Positions 17,522-26,639 of a stretch of DNA of 64,000 bases are shown in pieces. The position numbers and the translations under genes were made by a program. How positions within the stretch are numbered: the stretch's first letter is position 1; every line of letters starts with the position of its first letter. Source of the DNA: Timonella corticicola (lineage in GTDB: Bacteria > Actinomycetota > Actinomycetes > Actinomycetales > Cellulomonadaceae). The notes under the pieces were generated by a model. That model did no database searches, was not told the origin of the DNA, and was given only the letters and a program-made list of their open reading frames with translations. The stretch lies in assembly GCF_042683685.1 (NCBI RefSeq), contig NZ_JBHUOP010000001.1:248001-312000 (forward strand), written 5' to 3'.

Positions 17522-18970
17522 ATGCACTTCTCCAAACAAATAGCAGCCGTCACCGCGATGCTGCTTGCGCTCTCCGCCTGCGCGGACAACACCCCACAGA
17601 TTGAAAAGGCCGATCCTGACGTTGGAATTCAGATGTTCCAATGGAACTGGGACTCAATCGCAACCGCGTGCACGGATAGTCTTGGTCCTGCCGGCATTGG
17701 CTGGGTGCTCACCTCACCGCCTCAGGAACACATCTAGGGGCAAGAGTGGTGGACCAGCTATCAGCCCGTGTCCTATCTGGTTGAGTCTCGCCTTGGAAAC
17801 GAGGAGCAGTTCACAAATATGGTGCAGACCTGTAAAGATGCGGGAGTCGACATCATCGCCGACGCTGTCATCAATCACATGACGGGGCAGGAAACCCCGG
17901 GGGAGGGAACCGCTGGAAGCACCTACGAACACTACGAATACCCGGGCATCTACACACGCGAGGACTTCCACGACTGCGGCAGCCTCAACAACGACATCAC
18001 TGTGTACACGGACAGGTTTGAGGTCCAAAACTGTGAACTCGTGAACCTCGCAGATCTCAAGACCGAGTCTGAGAAGGTGCGTAACACGCTCGCGGACTAC
18101 CTCAACCACCTCACCGAACTTGGCGTGGCAGGCTTCCGCATCGATGCGGCCAAGCACATGCCAGCCAAGGACATCGCCGCTGTCATCGAGAAACTCAATG
18201 GGGAACCGACGATCATTCAGGAAGTGATCCGTGGTGCGGGTGAGCCTATCCAACCGGAGGACTACCTTGATAATGGCGGGGTGTTCGAGTTCTCCTGGGG
18301 CAAGGACATGAAGACACTCCAAAAGGGTTCGACCTTCAAGTCATTCTTCAAGGCCGGCACCCGCTCGACCTATGCGCCAAGTGAGTCCGCCTACACGTTC
18401 GTGGAGAATCATGACACGGAGCGTAACAACTCCACGCTGACCTACAAGGATCCACAGTACGAGGTGTTCACGGCGTTAATGCTGGCCAGCCCGTATGGGA
18501 CCCCGGTCCTCTACAGCGGTTACGCTTTCACGGACCACGACACGGGCGCGGTGATGGACCCGCTTGAGGGCACGATCTTCCCTGCCCAGTGCACTGAACG
18601 AACGGGCGTTGACCAGCAGTACACGAACGGCGACTACACCTGCCAACAGGACTGGCCCACCATTCGCAACATGGTTGCGTGGCGGGCTTACGCTGGCGCC
18701 GCACCGGTTGTCGAGGAATGGAGCGAGAACGACGGACTCGCCTTTGCGCGGGAAGGCAAGTCCTTTATTGCGGTGAACCGTGGCATCGACCCTATCTCGG
18801 GCACCTGGCAGACCACACTGCCTGCCGGCGAATACTGCGACGGTGGTGCGGGAACGGCCTGGAATGATGTCTGTGAGAACCCGACCCACACCGTTGCCGA
18901 GGACGGCACCGTGAGCGGTGAGATTCCGTCTTATGGTGTGCTTGCGCTGACCGTAGGTCAGCAGCACTGA
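17522..18970 (+). pseudogene. Secreted alpha-amylase (GH13) with in-frame TAG
   Basis: Starts MHFSKQIAAVTAMLLALSAC, a lipoprotein signal. The family segment continues SPPQEHI, then TAG at 17735-17737 (codon 72), then GQEWWTSYQPVSYLVESRLG in the same frame. At this place amylases commonly have a polar residue such as Gln or Thr; CAG to TAG is one transition. All GH13 blocks follow: DAVINHM, GFRIDAAKH (nucleophile Asp), EVIRG (acid Glu) and FVENHDTERN. With the stop repaired it would be 482 residues. As it stands only a 71-residue stub is made unless the stop is suppressed or translation restarts without a signal peptide. Confidence 0.85.
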
Positions 18971-19235
18971 TCCATTCAGCCATGCAGATTGGCGACGATT
19001 CGAGCTGTCGCCTGATCGCGTCCTGATCCAGCCGGGCTGGGTCAGTAGGAAGGTGCGGTGCTGTCCGGCTCGTCGACAATCTGCCACATGACGCTGACCG
19101 ACTGCGACGAGAGCGCACGTGCTGTGCGTCGTTGAGAGTTACCAAAAGTGCACCCGCAATGCGTGAGAGTGCGGATATGGGCACTCTCAAACGAAGACAC
19201 GAAGTGCGAGTGCAGGAGTGGGACGTGAGAGTAGA

Positions 19236-19280
19236 CAAAGGGGTGGTGGTCCGGTTCATAACCGGACCACCACCCCTTTG
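19236..19280. terminator. Bidirectional terminator between amylase and alpha-glucosidase
   Basis: A 20-bp perfect stem (19236-19255 with 19261-19280, GGGGTGGTGGTCCGGT arm) and a 5-nt loop lies between the two convergent genes. The remaining bases of the 330-bp gap (18971-19298) show nothing else. Confidence 0.8.
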
Positions 19281-19298
19281 ACCTACTCGAGTTACAAA

Positions 19299-21089
19299 CT
19301 ACTTGGCCTGAATCCAGACGCACACGTCCCGCTCAACGACATTGCCCGCAACAGGAACACTCGAAGCCAGGATGTCCGAGCCAGCGGGTAGCTGGACTGG
19401 TGCATCACCGAAGTTGGTGAGGACGATGACGTCGTTGTTCTGGTAGGCAAGGACCTCGGGGGCATCCACGAAGTCGGCAAGCCAGGCGTGCGAGCCCAAA
19501 CCAAGGTTGTGCTCCTTACGAAGCCGCAGAGCCTGCTGGTACAGCCTGAAGGTCGAACCCTCGGTGGCCTTCTGAACATCCGCGGCAACGGCCTTGTAGG
19601 TGTCAGGCTGAGGCAGCCAGGTCAGGCCGCTCTCGGAGAATCCGTAGGCAGGCTTGTCAGCCTCCCATGCAAGAGGCACCCGGCAGCCATCGCGGCCAGC
19701 CTCGGTACGACCCTTGCGTTCGAATGCCGGGTCTTGACGGAACTCGTCTGGCATCTCGGTGTGGTCTGGCGTACCGAACTCCTCACCGTTGTACAGGTAG
19801 GCCGACCCCGGCAGTCCCAGCATTTGAAGGGTTGCGGCCTTGCCACGCTTGAGCCCGAGCTCAACGTCCGGCTGAGGCTCAGTTGCGCGAACACCGTTCG
19901 GGTTCATCTCCTTGCCCTCGATCACCGCAGGCAGACCCATGCGGGTCACGTGGCGAACCACGTCGTGGTTGGAGAGTACCCAGGTCGTAGGCGCGCCAAC
20001 AACGTCGTTCTCACGGATAGAGGCGCTGATGACCGTGCGCAGCGCAGCCGCATCCCACTTGGTGGTGAGGTAGGAGAAGTTGAACGCCTGCTGCATCTCG
20101 TCCTGGCGGACGTACAGGGCAAGGCGGGACAGTGGCTCAACCCAGGCTTCCGCGACAAGGCAGCGGTCGCCCTCGTAGGTTTCTAGAACCTCATGCCATG
20201 AACGATAGATGTCGTGCACGCCGTCCTGGTCAAACATCGGACCGGAGTTTCCGCCACCGTTCGAGCCATCCTCGTCTGGAGTGCCGTCGGTCTGAACCTG
20301 GCTTGCGCCCTCGTTCTTTGTGCCGTCCACCATTCCGGTGACGCCATCCCAGTCCGGGAGGCCCGCGGCCTTGACCATGCCGTGTGCCACGTCGATACGG
20401 AAACCGTCGACACCGCGGTCAAGCCAGAAGCGCAGGATCGACTTGAAATCTTCCTTCACCTCGTCGTTGTCCCAGTTGAGGTCTGGCTGACGGGTGTCGA
20501 ACATGTGCAGATACCACTGCTTGTCGTCTACGCCGTCCTCGCTCGCATTCCAGCGCTGATCCACGCGGGTCCATGCCGGGCCTCCGAAGATGGACTGCCA
20601 GTTGTTTGGTGGAAGTTCGCCGTTCTCGCCCTTACCGTCACGGAACATGTAGCGGTCACGCGCCGCAGAACCGGGACCCGCCTTGATTGCCTCCTGGAAC
20701 CAGGCGTGGTCGTCCGAGGTGTGGTTCGGCACGAGGTCAACGATCACCTTGAGACCACGTGCGTGAGCCTTGTCAGCCATCTCCTGGAAGTCGTCCAGGT
20801 CACCAAACAGTGGGTCGATCTGGCGGTAGTCCGCGACATCGTACCCGGCGTCAGCCTGAGGGGACTTGTAGAACGGGGAGAGCCACAGAGCGTCAACGCC
20901 AAGATCCACAAGGTGGTCCAGGCGGTTGATGATTCCGCGGATGTCACCGACACCATCACCGTTACCGTCAGCGAAAGAGCGTGGGTAGATCTGATAGATA
21001 ACGGCGTTGCGCCACCACTCGGAAGCGCCGCTAGTAGCCGGATGCAACACGTTCACGTCCGGCGAGGTGGTGGTGAGTGTCAAGGACAC
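19299..21089 (-). CDS. Alpha-glucosidase (GH13, oligo-1,6-glucosidase-like)
   Basis: 596 residues from GTG 21089, chosen because AATGGAG precedes it; the frame is open to 21161 without a better site. No signal peptide, so cytoplasmic. GH13 blocks: VDLVPNHTSDDHAWF, GFRIDVAHG (nucleophile Asp near 233), VAEAWVEP (acid Glu) and LSNHDVVRH. It would split imported maltose/maltodextrins or isomalto-oligosaccharides to glucose. Located 96 bp downstream of the LacI regulator on the same strand, probably cotranscribed. Linkage specificity cannot be fixed from sequence. Confidence 0.92.
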   Translation of the reverse strand: MSLTLTTTSPDVNVLHPATSGASEWWRNAVIYQIYPRSFADGNGDGVGDIRGIINRLDHLVDLGVDALWLSPFYKSPQADAGYDVADYRQIDPLFGDLDDFQEMADKAHARGLKVIVDLVPNHTSDDHAWFQEAIKAGPGSAARDRYMFRDGKGENGELPPNNWQSIFGGPAWTRVDQRWNASEDGVDDKQWYLHMFDTRQPDLNWDNDEVKEDFKSILRFWLDRGVDGFRIDVAHGMVKAAGLPDWDGVTGMVDGTKNEGASQVQTDGTPDEDGSNGGGNSGPMFDQDGVHDIYRSWHEVLETYEGDRCLVAEAWVEPLSRLALYVRQDEMQQAFNFSYLTTKWDAAALRTVISASIRENDVVGAPTTWVLSNHDVVRHVTRMGLPAVIEGKEMNPNGVRATEPQPDVELGLKRGKAATLQMLGLPGSAYLYNGEEFGTPDHTEMPDEFRQDPAFERKGRTEAGRDGCRVPLAWEADKPAYGFSESGLTWLPQPDTYKAVAADVQKATEGSTFRLYQQALRLRKEHNLGLGSHAWLADFVDAPEVLAYQNNDVIVLTNFGDAPVQLPAGSDILASSVPVAGNVVERDVCVWIQAK

Positions 21090-21185
21090 AGTTACTCCAT
21101 TCGAATTGATTCGATTTTTGCGCAGTCTCCCACCGAGGCGGGCTACATTGCGGGTTTTCACGGCCCTGTCAAAGGCTGTGTTTGG

Positions 21186-22265
21186 TCAGTGATTGTCGTT
21201 CATGCCCTGGTACACGGCAAGACGAGCGGCTGGCGATGTTCCGGTTGAGTTCCGAACGATAAGTTCGGGGTGGAACAGCAGTTCGGATTTGGGGGTTGGC
21301 GCGCCCTCGATACTTGCGATGAGCGCGGACACAGCAGCCTGGGACATGGCTGAGACAGGCTGACGGATGGTTGTCAACGGCGGGTCAGTAAACCCGATCA
21401 ACGGTGAATCATCATACCCAATGACCGAGAGGTCGTTTGGCACGGACATCTGCCTCTGGTATGCGGCACGCACCGCGCCGAGCGCCATCATGTCAGAACC
21501 GCAGACGATCGCAGTGTGGCCGGAATCAATCAGGTCGTTGGCGGCCGCCTGCCCGCCCTCTACCGTGAACAGGGAAGTGGCGACGTGTTCATCCCCATCA
21601 TTCTGTCCGAGGTGACGTGCCAGCGCATCCTTGAAGCCCTGGACCTTTCGGTGCGCTGTGACGAAGCGCTGCGGGCCGATGGCAAGACCGATGCGGACAT
21701 GTCCGAGGGACACCAGATGGCGTACCGCCAGTTCCATGGCGGCGACATCATCGCAGGAGATGAATGGCGCCTCAAAAGATGGGGAGAAGCCGTTAATGCA
21801 TGTCATGGCGGTCCCGCGGGATCGCAACTGCTCGTAACGTGCGTGGCTGGCGCGCATGTCAGCGTGGAGTCCGGCAACGAACATGATGCCGTCGACCGAG
21901 TGTTCCTGCAGCATCTCAATGTATTCGTCCTCGGTGGTGCCACCGGGGGACTGGGTGCATAGCAGCGGGGTGTAACCGCGCTGTGCCAGTAGCCCTTCGA
22001 TTGTCTGTGCAAACGCAGGGAACACGGGGTTGGTCAATTCGGGAACGACCAGTCCGACAAGCCCCGCAGAACGATCACGGAGTTTTTCAGGTCGTTCGTA
22101 TCCGAGCACATCGAGAGCAGCGAGAACCGCTTGGCGAGTGTCCGACGCAACGCCAGCTTTGCCGTTGAGCACGCGTGACACGGTTGCGGTTGACACGCCT
22201 GCCTGGTCGGCGATGTCCGTCAGCCGTGTTTTGCTGCTGAGCTGGCTGTTGATGGTGGGGGACAC
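21186..22265 (-). CDS. LacI-family regulator, probable MalR
   Basis: 359 residues from GTG with GAGGAGG 6 bp upstream. The HTH (TRLTDIADQAGVSTATVSRV) is followed by the hinge helix and a periplasmic-binding-type effector domain. Divergent from malE and next to alpha-glucan genes, it is the natural candidate to bind the CTTGCA boxes between the two. Expected to release operators on binding maltose or a maltodextrin. Confidence 0.92.
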   Translation of the reverse strand: MSPTINSQLSSKTRLTDIADQAGVSTATVSRVLNGKAGVASDTRQAVLAALDVLGYERPEKLRDRSAGLVGLVVPELTNPVFPAFAQTIEGLLAQRGYTPLLCTQSPGGTTEDEYIEMLQEHSVDGIMFVAGLHADMRASHARYEQLRSRGTAMTCINGFSPSFEAPFISCDDVAAMELAVRHLVSLGHVRIGLAIGPQRFVTAHRKVQGFKDALARHLGQNDGDEHVATSLFTVEGGQAAANDLIDSGHTAIVCGSDMMALGAVRAAYQRQMSVPNDLSVIGYDDSPLIGFTDPPLTTIRQPVSAMSQAAVSALIASIEGAPTPKSELLFHPELIVRNSTGTSPAARLAVYQGMNDNH

Positions 22266-22399
22266 TTGGACCTCCTCGTCACAAAGTTTGTGCCCTTAAG
22301 TCAGTGGTGCGGTCGTGCCAGCGATATGCCTGGTGCCGGAGTGTGCCGCTGTTTAGTCACTGCAGCGCAGGAGTGCTTAGTGTGGCCTGCGCTACATTG

Positions 22400-22428
22400 C
22401 TTGCAGAGATTCTTGCAAAATCTTGCAG
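22400..22428 (+). promoter_or_regulatory. MalR-type operator, distal cluster
   Basis: Three direct CTTGCA hexamers start at 22400, 22412 and 22422; the last two form CTTGCAAAATCTTGCAG. Lies midway between the regulator and malE, where it could serve both promoters. The rest of the 400-bp divergent region (22266-22666) shows only the proximal box and promoter. Confidence 0.6.
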
Positions 22429-22566
22429 ACAAGTTTCTCTGAGGCAGTCTAGCGTACAAATCGTACGGATTTCACCGATATCAAGGGAAATTCGTCGCCG
22501 ATCTTGGTGTTTCTGCAAGAACTCCAGCAAAGCTTCCCGATCGTTACATGAAAGTTACTGAAACAA

Positions 22567-22597
22567 CTTGCAAATCTTGCAGGCAACTCGTTACAGT
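22567..22597 (+). promoter_or_regulatory. malE promoter overlapped by operator
   Basis: CTTGCAAATCTTGCAG (22567-22582) overlaps a -35-like TTGCAA (22568-22573). A -10-like TACAGT follows at 22592-22597 after 18 bp. A repressor on this box would block RNA polymerase directly. Confidence 0.55.
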
Positions 22598-22666
22598 TTT
22601 TTCATCGGGGCCCGAACAAGCTTGAGGGCCTGAGGATTGATTCCCTACCCCATTGGAGAAAAGACG

Positions 22667-23929
22667 ATGCAAAGAAGCATCCCAGCAGTAGCTGCGGCGC
22701 TCGGCCTGTCCCTTGTGCTCGCCGCATGCGGTGGCGACAGCACGCCAGAGAACACCACTTCCGAACCAACTGCGGCTGAGACCACTGAAACCACGGATGC
22801 TCCTGCCGCTTCCGGTTCGATCACCATCTGGGTTGACGAAACCCGCATCAACGACTTCGACGCAGTCGTCAAGAAGTTCGAAACCGAACGCGGCGTTGAC
22901 GTGGAGGTCGTCCAGAAGGCATCTGGCGACATCCGCACCGACTTCATTCAGCAGGTTCCGACTGGCGAAGGCCCAGACGTCATCATCGGTGCACACGACT
23001 GGCTCGGCGAGTTCGTCACCAACGGTGTAGTCTCAACCGTTGAACTCGGCGACAAGGCCGCAGGCTTCGCAGATGCGGCAGTGAAGGCATTCGCTTACGA
23101 GGGCACAAACTACGGTGTCCCATATGCGGTTGAGTCAATCGCACTCGTGCGTAACAACGCTCTGGCCACCGAGACCCCAGCCACGTTCGACGAACTGGTG
23201 GAACTCGGTAAGGAATCGGGTGCCGACTACCCAGTTCTGCTCCAGCAGGGCGCTGACGGCGACGCTTACCACATGTACCCACTCCAGACCTCGTTCGGTG
23301 CTCCAGTGTTCGAGTCCGAGGCTGACGGTTCCTACACCAAGGAATTGGGCATGAAGGGCGAGGCTGGCGAGGCATTCGCGCAGTACCTCCAGAAGCTCGG
23401 CAAGGACGGCGTTCTCGACTCCGCGATCGACGGCGAGATTGCTAAGCAGGCATTCATCGACGGCAAGTCTCCATTCATCATCACTGGTCCATGGAACATC
23501 GCAGACTTCGAAGCAGCAGGCATCGACCTGGCTGTCACCGAAATCCCATCCGCTGGTGGCGAGCCTGCTCAGCCATTCGTAGGCGTCCAGGGCGCATACA
23601 TCTCCGCTAAGTCGGAAAACCCACTGCTCGCCAACGACTTCGTTGTCAACTACCTCTCCACCGAGGAAGCAGCAGACACGATCTACGCATCCGGTAACCG
23701 CATCCCTGCACTGACCGCATCGGCGGACAAGATCGACAACGCAATCACCAAGTCCTTCGCAGAGGTTGCTGCCCAGGGTGCGCCAATGCCATCCATTCCA
23801 GAAATGGGTTCGGTCTGGAACTACTGGGGTTCGACTGAAGTATCGATCATCAACGGTTCCGCTACTGACGCTGCAGCAGCTTGGAACACGATGAACGAAA
23901 ACATCGAAGGTGCAATCGCGGGTAACTGA
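22667..23929 (+). CDS. malE: Maltose/maltodextrin-binding lipoprotein MalE
   Basis: 420 residues from ATG 22667 behind GGAGAA. Signal peptide with lipobox LVLAACGG, a Thr/Glu-rich linker, then a family 1 solute-binding protein resembling MalE (GSITIWVDETRINDFDAVVK; TGPWNIADFEAAGIDLAVTE; FVGVQGAYIS). It captures glucan oligosaccharides at the cell surface for MalFG. First gene of malEFG plus GH13. Codon use is strongly biased, suggesting high expression. Confidence 0.93.
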   Translation: MQRSIPAVAAALGLSLVLAACGGDSTPENTTSEPTAAETTETTDAPAASGSITIWVDETRINDFDAVVKKFETERGVDVEVVQKASGDIRTDFIQQVPTGEGPDVIIGAHDWLGEFVTNGVVSTVELGDKAAGFADAAVKAFAYEGTNYGVPYAVESIALVRNNALATETPATFDELVELGKESGADYPVLLQQGADGDAYHMYPLQTSFGAPVFESEADGSYTKELGMKGEAGEAFAQYLQKLGKDGVLDSAIDGEIAKQAFIDGKSPFIITGPWNIADFEAAGIDLAVTEIPSAGGEPAQPFVGVQGAYISAKSENPLLANDFVVNYLSTEEAADTIYASGNRIPALTASADKIDNAITKSFAEVAAQGAPMPSIPEMGSVWNYWGSTEVSIINGSATDAAAAWNTMNENIEGAIAGN

Positions 23930-23993
23930 TCCCTGATCGCACAGTTCGACCCTCACTCAGTGAGTTGTGGGCGAAGCGCAATCCTTTGAACTG

Positions 23994-24028
23994 CAACCGG
24001 GGGCCAGTGAATATCTGGCCCCCGGTTG
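23994..24028 (+). terminator. Hairpin between malE and malF
   Basis: CAACCGGGGGCCAG (23994-24007) pairs perfectly with 24015-24028 around a 7-nt loop. No T-tail. In mal operons such a hairpin stabilises or partially terminates after malE, so the binding protein is made in excess; that is inferred here. Confidence 0.65.
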
Positions 24029-24122
24029 TGGTGTCTATGGGAATGTTAGAGAGTCACCTTGAGGGCATGTGCAACAATGCTCCTCGCCGCCACTTTTAGT
24101 TCTGGTCATTTTAAGGAGAGAA

Positions 24123-25730
24123 ATGACACTCCAGCAGGAGTCGGTCGTACCGCCGGGTTCAGATACTCCCTCTACAGGGTTGGGCCGAATGGATAACTCA
24201 CCGGCACGTAACGTTAAGCCGGGCTTCCTTGTGAAGTTAGTGCTTATGGCGCTTATCAACGCATTCGGCCTATACGGTTTGCTTTCTGCGTGGGCGGTTG
24301 ACGCCTGGGGCATCTTCACCGGTTTGATCATCGCCTTGGTCGCGGCGAACTGGGTGTATTTCTCGCGCCGGGCGATTCCAGGCAAGTATCTCTACCCGGG
24401 GCTGCTGTTCCTGTTCACATACCAGTTGTTCACCATGGCGTACACGGGTTACGTGGCGTTCACCAACTACGGTGACGGGCACAACTCAACTAAGTCGGAC
24501 GCGATCTCAGCGATTCTCGCCTATAACGAGACCCGCGTCGAGGGTACTGCCGGCTACCCGCTCGCAGTCGTTGCAGATGACGACGGAAACCTTGGCTTTG
24601 CGATTGTCGAAGATGGCGTGGCCAAGCTTGGAACCGCGGAGCAGCCCCTTGAACCGGTTGAGGCAACCGTGGATGGCGGTCGCGTCACTGCAATTGATGG
24701 GTACACGGTTCTGCCGTTCGCTGATCTTGCTGCCCGCCAAACCGAAGTGACAACGCTGCGGGTGCCGCTCACCGAGAACGCTGAAGACGGTTCCCTGCGT
24801 ACGTTGGATGCGACAAACGCCTACGTTTACGAGTCGATTCTTGAATACGATGACGCTGCCGACACCATGACCAACCTGGTCACAGGTACTGTATACACCC
24901 CGAACGACCGAGGAAGCTTTGTCTCGGCCGACGGCGAAGAGTTGACTCCCGGATGGCGCGTCTACGTCGGAACCGAGAACTTCACCAAGATGTTCACCGA
25001 CTCACGCCTGTCCGGCCCGTTCGTGAAGATCGCACTGTGGACGTTCGCGTTCGCCTTCTTGTCGGTCGTCACCACATTCGCGCTCGGCCTGGCACTCGCA
25101 CTGGTCTTCAACGATCCTCGGGTACGTGGCCGCAAGATCTATCGTTCTCTCCTGATCTTGCCGTACGCATTCCCTGGATTCTTGTCCGCGCTGGTGTGGC
25201 GCGGAATGCTCAACGAACGCTTCGGGTATATCAACGAGGTCGTCCTAGGCGGTGCGAACATTCCGTGGTTGACTGACCCGACGCTCGCCAAGATCTCGAT
25301 TCTGATGGTGAACCTGTGGCTCGGATTCCCGTACATGTTCCTCATCACCACGGGTGCCTTGCAGTCGATTCCGGGTGACGTTCTGGAATCCGCGCGTATG
25401 GATGGTGCCTCTCCGTGGCGTGTGCTGCGCTCGATCATCCTGCCGCTGCTCATGGTTTCAACCGCACCGCTACTGATCTCGAGCTTCGCGTTCAACTTCA
25501 ATAACTTCTCGCTGATCTACATGTTGACCGGTGGTGGGCCGAACTTCCAAGGTAGTCCACTGCTGATCGGTAACACCGACATTCTGATCTCGATGGTTTA
25601 CTCGGTCGCATTCGAGTCGGGTGTCAAGCAGTATGGCCTCGCCTCTGCGGTCTCGATTCTGATCTTCATCTTCGTTGGTTTCGTTTCCTGGCTCGGCTTC
25701 CGCCGTACCCGTACCCTTGAGGAGCTCTAG
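24123..25730 (+). CDS. malF: Maltodextrin ABC permease MalF
   Basis: 535 residues from ATG 24123 behind TTTAAGGAGAG. N-terminal helices are followed by a large extracytoplasmic insertion (about residues 120-300) as in MalF proteins. The EAA loop that docks the ATPase reads SARMDGASPWRVLRSIILPL. No ATPase gene lies in the locus, so a shared MsiK-type ATPase elsewhere is likely, as is common in actinobacteria. Two bases separate it from malG. Confidence 0.93.
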   Translation: MTLQQESVVPPGSDTPSTGLGRMDNSPARNVKPGFLVKLVLMALINAFGLYGLLSAWAVDAWGIFTGLIIALVAANWVYFSRRAIPGKYLYPGLLFLFTYQLFTMAYTGYVAFTNYGDGHNSTKSDAISAILAYNETRVEGTAGYPLAVVADDDGNLGFAIVEDGVAKLGTAEQPLEPVEATVDGGRVTAIDGYTVLPFADLAARQTEVTTLRVPLTENAEDGSLRTLDATNAYVYESILEYDDAADTMTNLVTGTVYTPNDRGSFVSADGEELTPGWRVYVGTENFTKMFTDSRLSGPFVKIALWTFAFAFLSVVTTFALGLALALVFNDPRVRGRKIYRSLLILPYAFPGFLSALVWRGMLNERFGYINEVVLGGANIPWLTDPTLAKISILMVNLWLGFPYMFLITTGALQSIPGDVLESARMDGASPWRVLRSIILPLLMVSTAPLLISSFAFNFNNFSLIYMLTGGGPNFQGSPLLIGNTDILISMVYSVAFESGVKQYGLASAVSILIFIFVGFVSWLGFRRTRTLEEL

Positions 25731-25732
25731 AC

Positions 25733-26632
25733 ATGGCTACGCACACTCCTGATGCGGACTACATGGAGATCCGCACTGAGACCCTAAAGGGTAAGCAGTG
25801 GTTCAAGCAGGTTGGCTGGCGCCACATCGTAGGGTTCGCGGGTATCGCATACGCGGTGTTCCCATTGCTGTACGTGCTGTCGACCTCGCTGAAGCCGAAT
25901 GCCACGCTGACCGGTTCGAACAACCTGTTCTCTGTTATCAAGCCGGATAACTTTGTGGCGTTGTTCGACACTGGCTTTGGTACCTGGGCGATCAACTCCT
26001 TGGTGATCTCCACCGCCACAGCGGTGGGTACGGTGCTCATGGGTGGCGCTGCGGCCTACGCGTTCTCGCGCTTCCGTTTCTCAGGCCGCCGCCCGGCACT
26101 CACCGCACTGCTCATCATTCAGATGTTCCCGCAGATGCTCGCCGTCGTCGCGATCTTCCTCCTGTTGCTGTCGCTGCGCGAGGTGTTCCCGTTCCTGGGA
26201 GCAAACAACCAGATCGGTCTGATCTGCATCTATCTCGGTGGTGCGCTCGGTGTGAACACCTTCCTGCTGTATGGGTTCTTCAACACCGTGCCAACCGAGA
26301 TCGATGAGGCCGCGAAGATCGATGGTGCCTCGCACGCCCAGATCTTCTGGACGATCATCCTGCGGCTCGTGACACCAATCCTTGCGGTTGTGGGTCTGCT
26401 GTCGTTCGTTGGTACCTACGGTGAGTTCATCATTGCCCGTACGATTTTGTCGCAGCAGTCCAAGATGACTCTTGCCGTGGGTCTGTACCAGTGGGCATCC
26501 GATGAACGTAACGCTCCGTGGGGTCTGTTTGCCGCGGGTGCTGTGCTCGCTGCGATTCCGATCATCGTCCTGTTCATGTTCCTCCAGAAGTACATCGTTT
26601 CGGGCCTGACCGCAGGTTCCGTGAAGGGTTAA
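25733..26632 (+). CDS. malG: Maltodextrin ABC permease MalG
   Basis: 299 residues, six predicted helices. The EAA motif is EIDEAAKIDGASHAQIFWTI, and the end AGSVKG is typical of MalG. Partner of MalF. Followed after 7 bp by the GH13 gene, so cotranscribed. Confidence 0.94.
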   Translation: MATHTPDADYMEIRTETLKGKQWFKQVGWRHIVGFAGIAYAVFPLLYVLSTSLKPNATLTGSNNLFSVIKPDNFVALFDTGFGTWAINSLVISTATAVGTVLMGGAAAYAFSRFRFSGRRPALTALLIIQMFPQMLAVVAIFLLLLSLREVFPFLGANNQIGLICIYLGGALGVNTFLLYGFFNTVPTEIDEAAKIDGASHAQIFWTIILRLVTPILAVVGLLSFVGTYGEFIIARTILSQQSKMTLAVGLYQWASDERNAPWGLFAAGAVLAAIPIIVLFMFLQKYIVSGLTAGSVKG

Positions 26633-26639
26633 ACACACA

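Noticed and set aside
21133..21180. MalR-type operator upstream of the alpha-glucosidase
   Set aside because: ATTGCGGGTTTTCAC is only loosely like the CTTGCA boxes and lacks the doubled hexamer.
20214..21248. Plus-strand 344-codon ORF
   Set aside because: Antisense to the alpha-glucosidase, which has all GH13 catalytic blocks.
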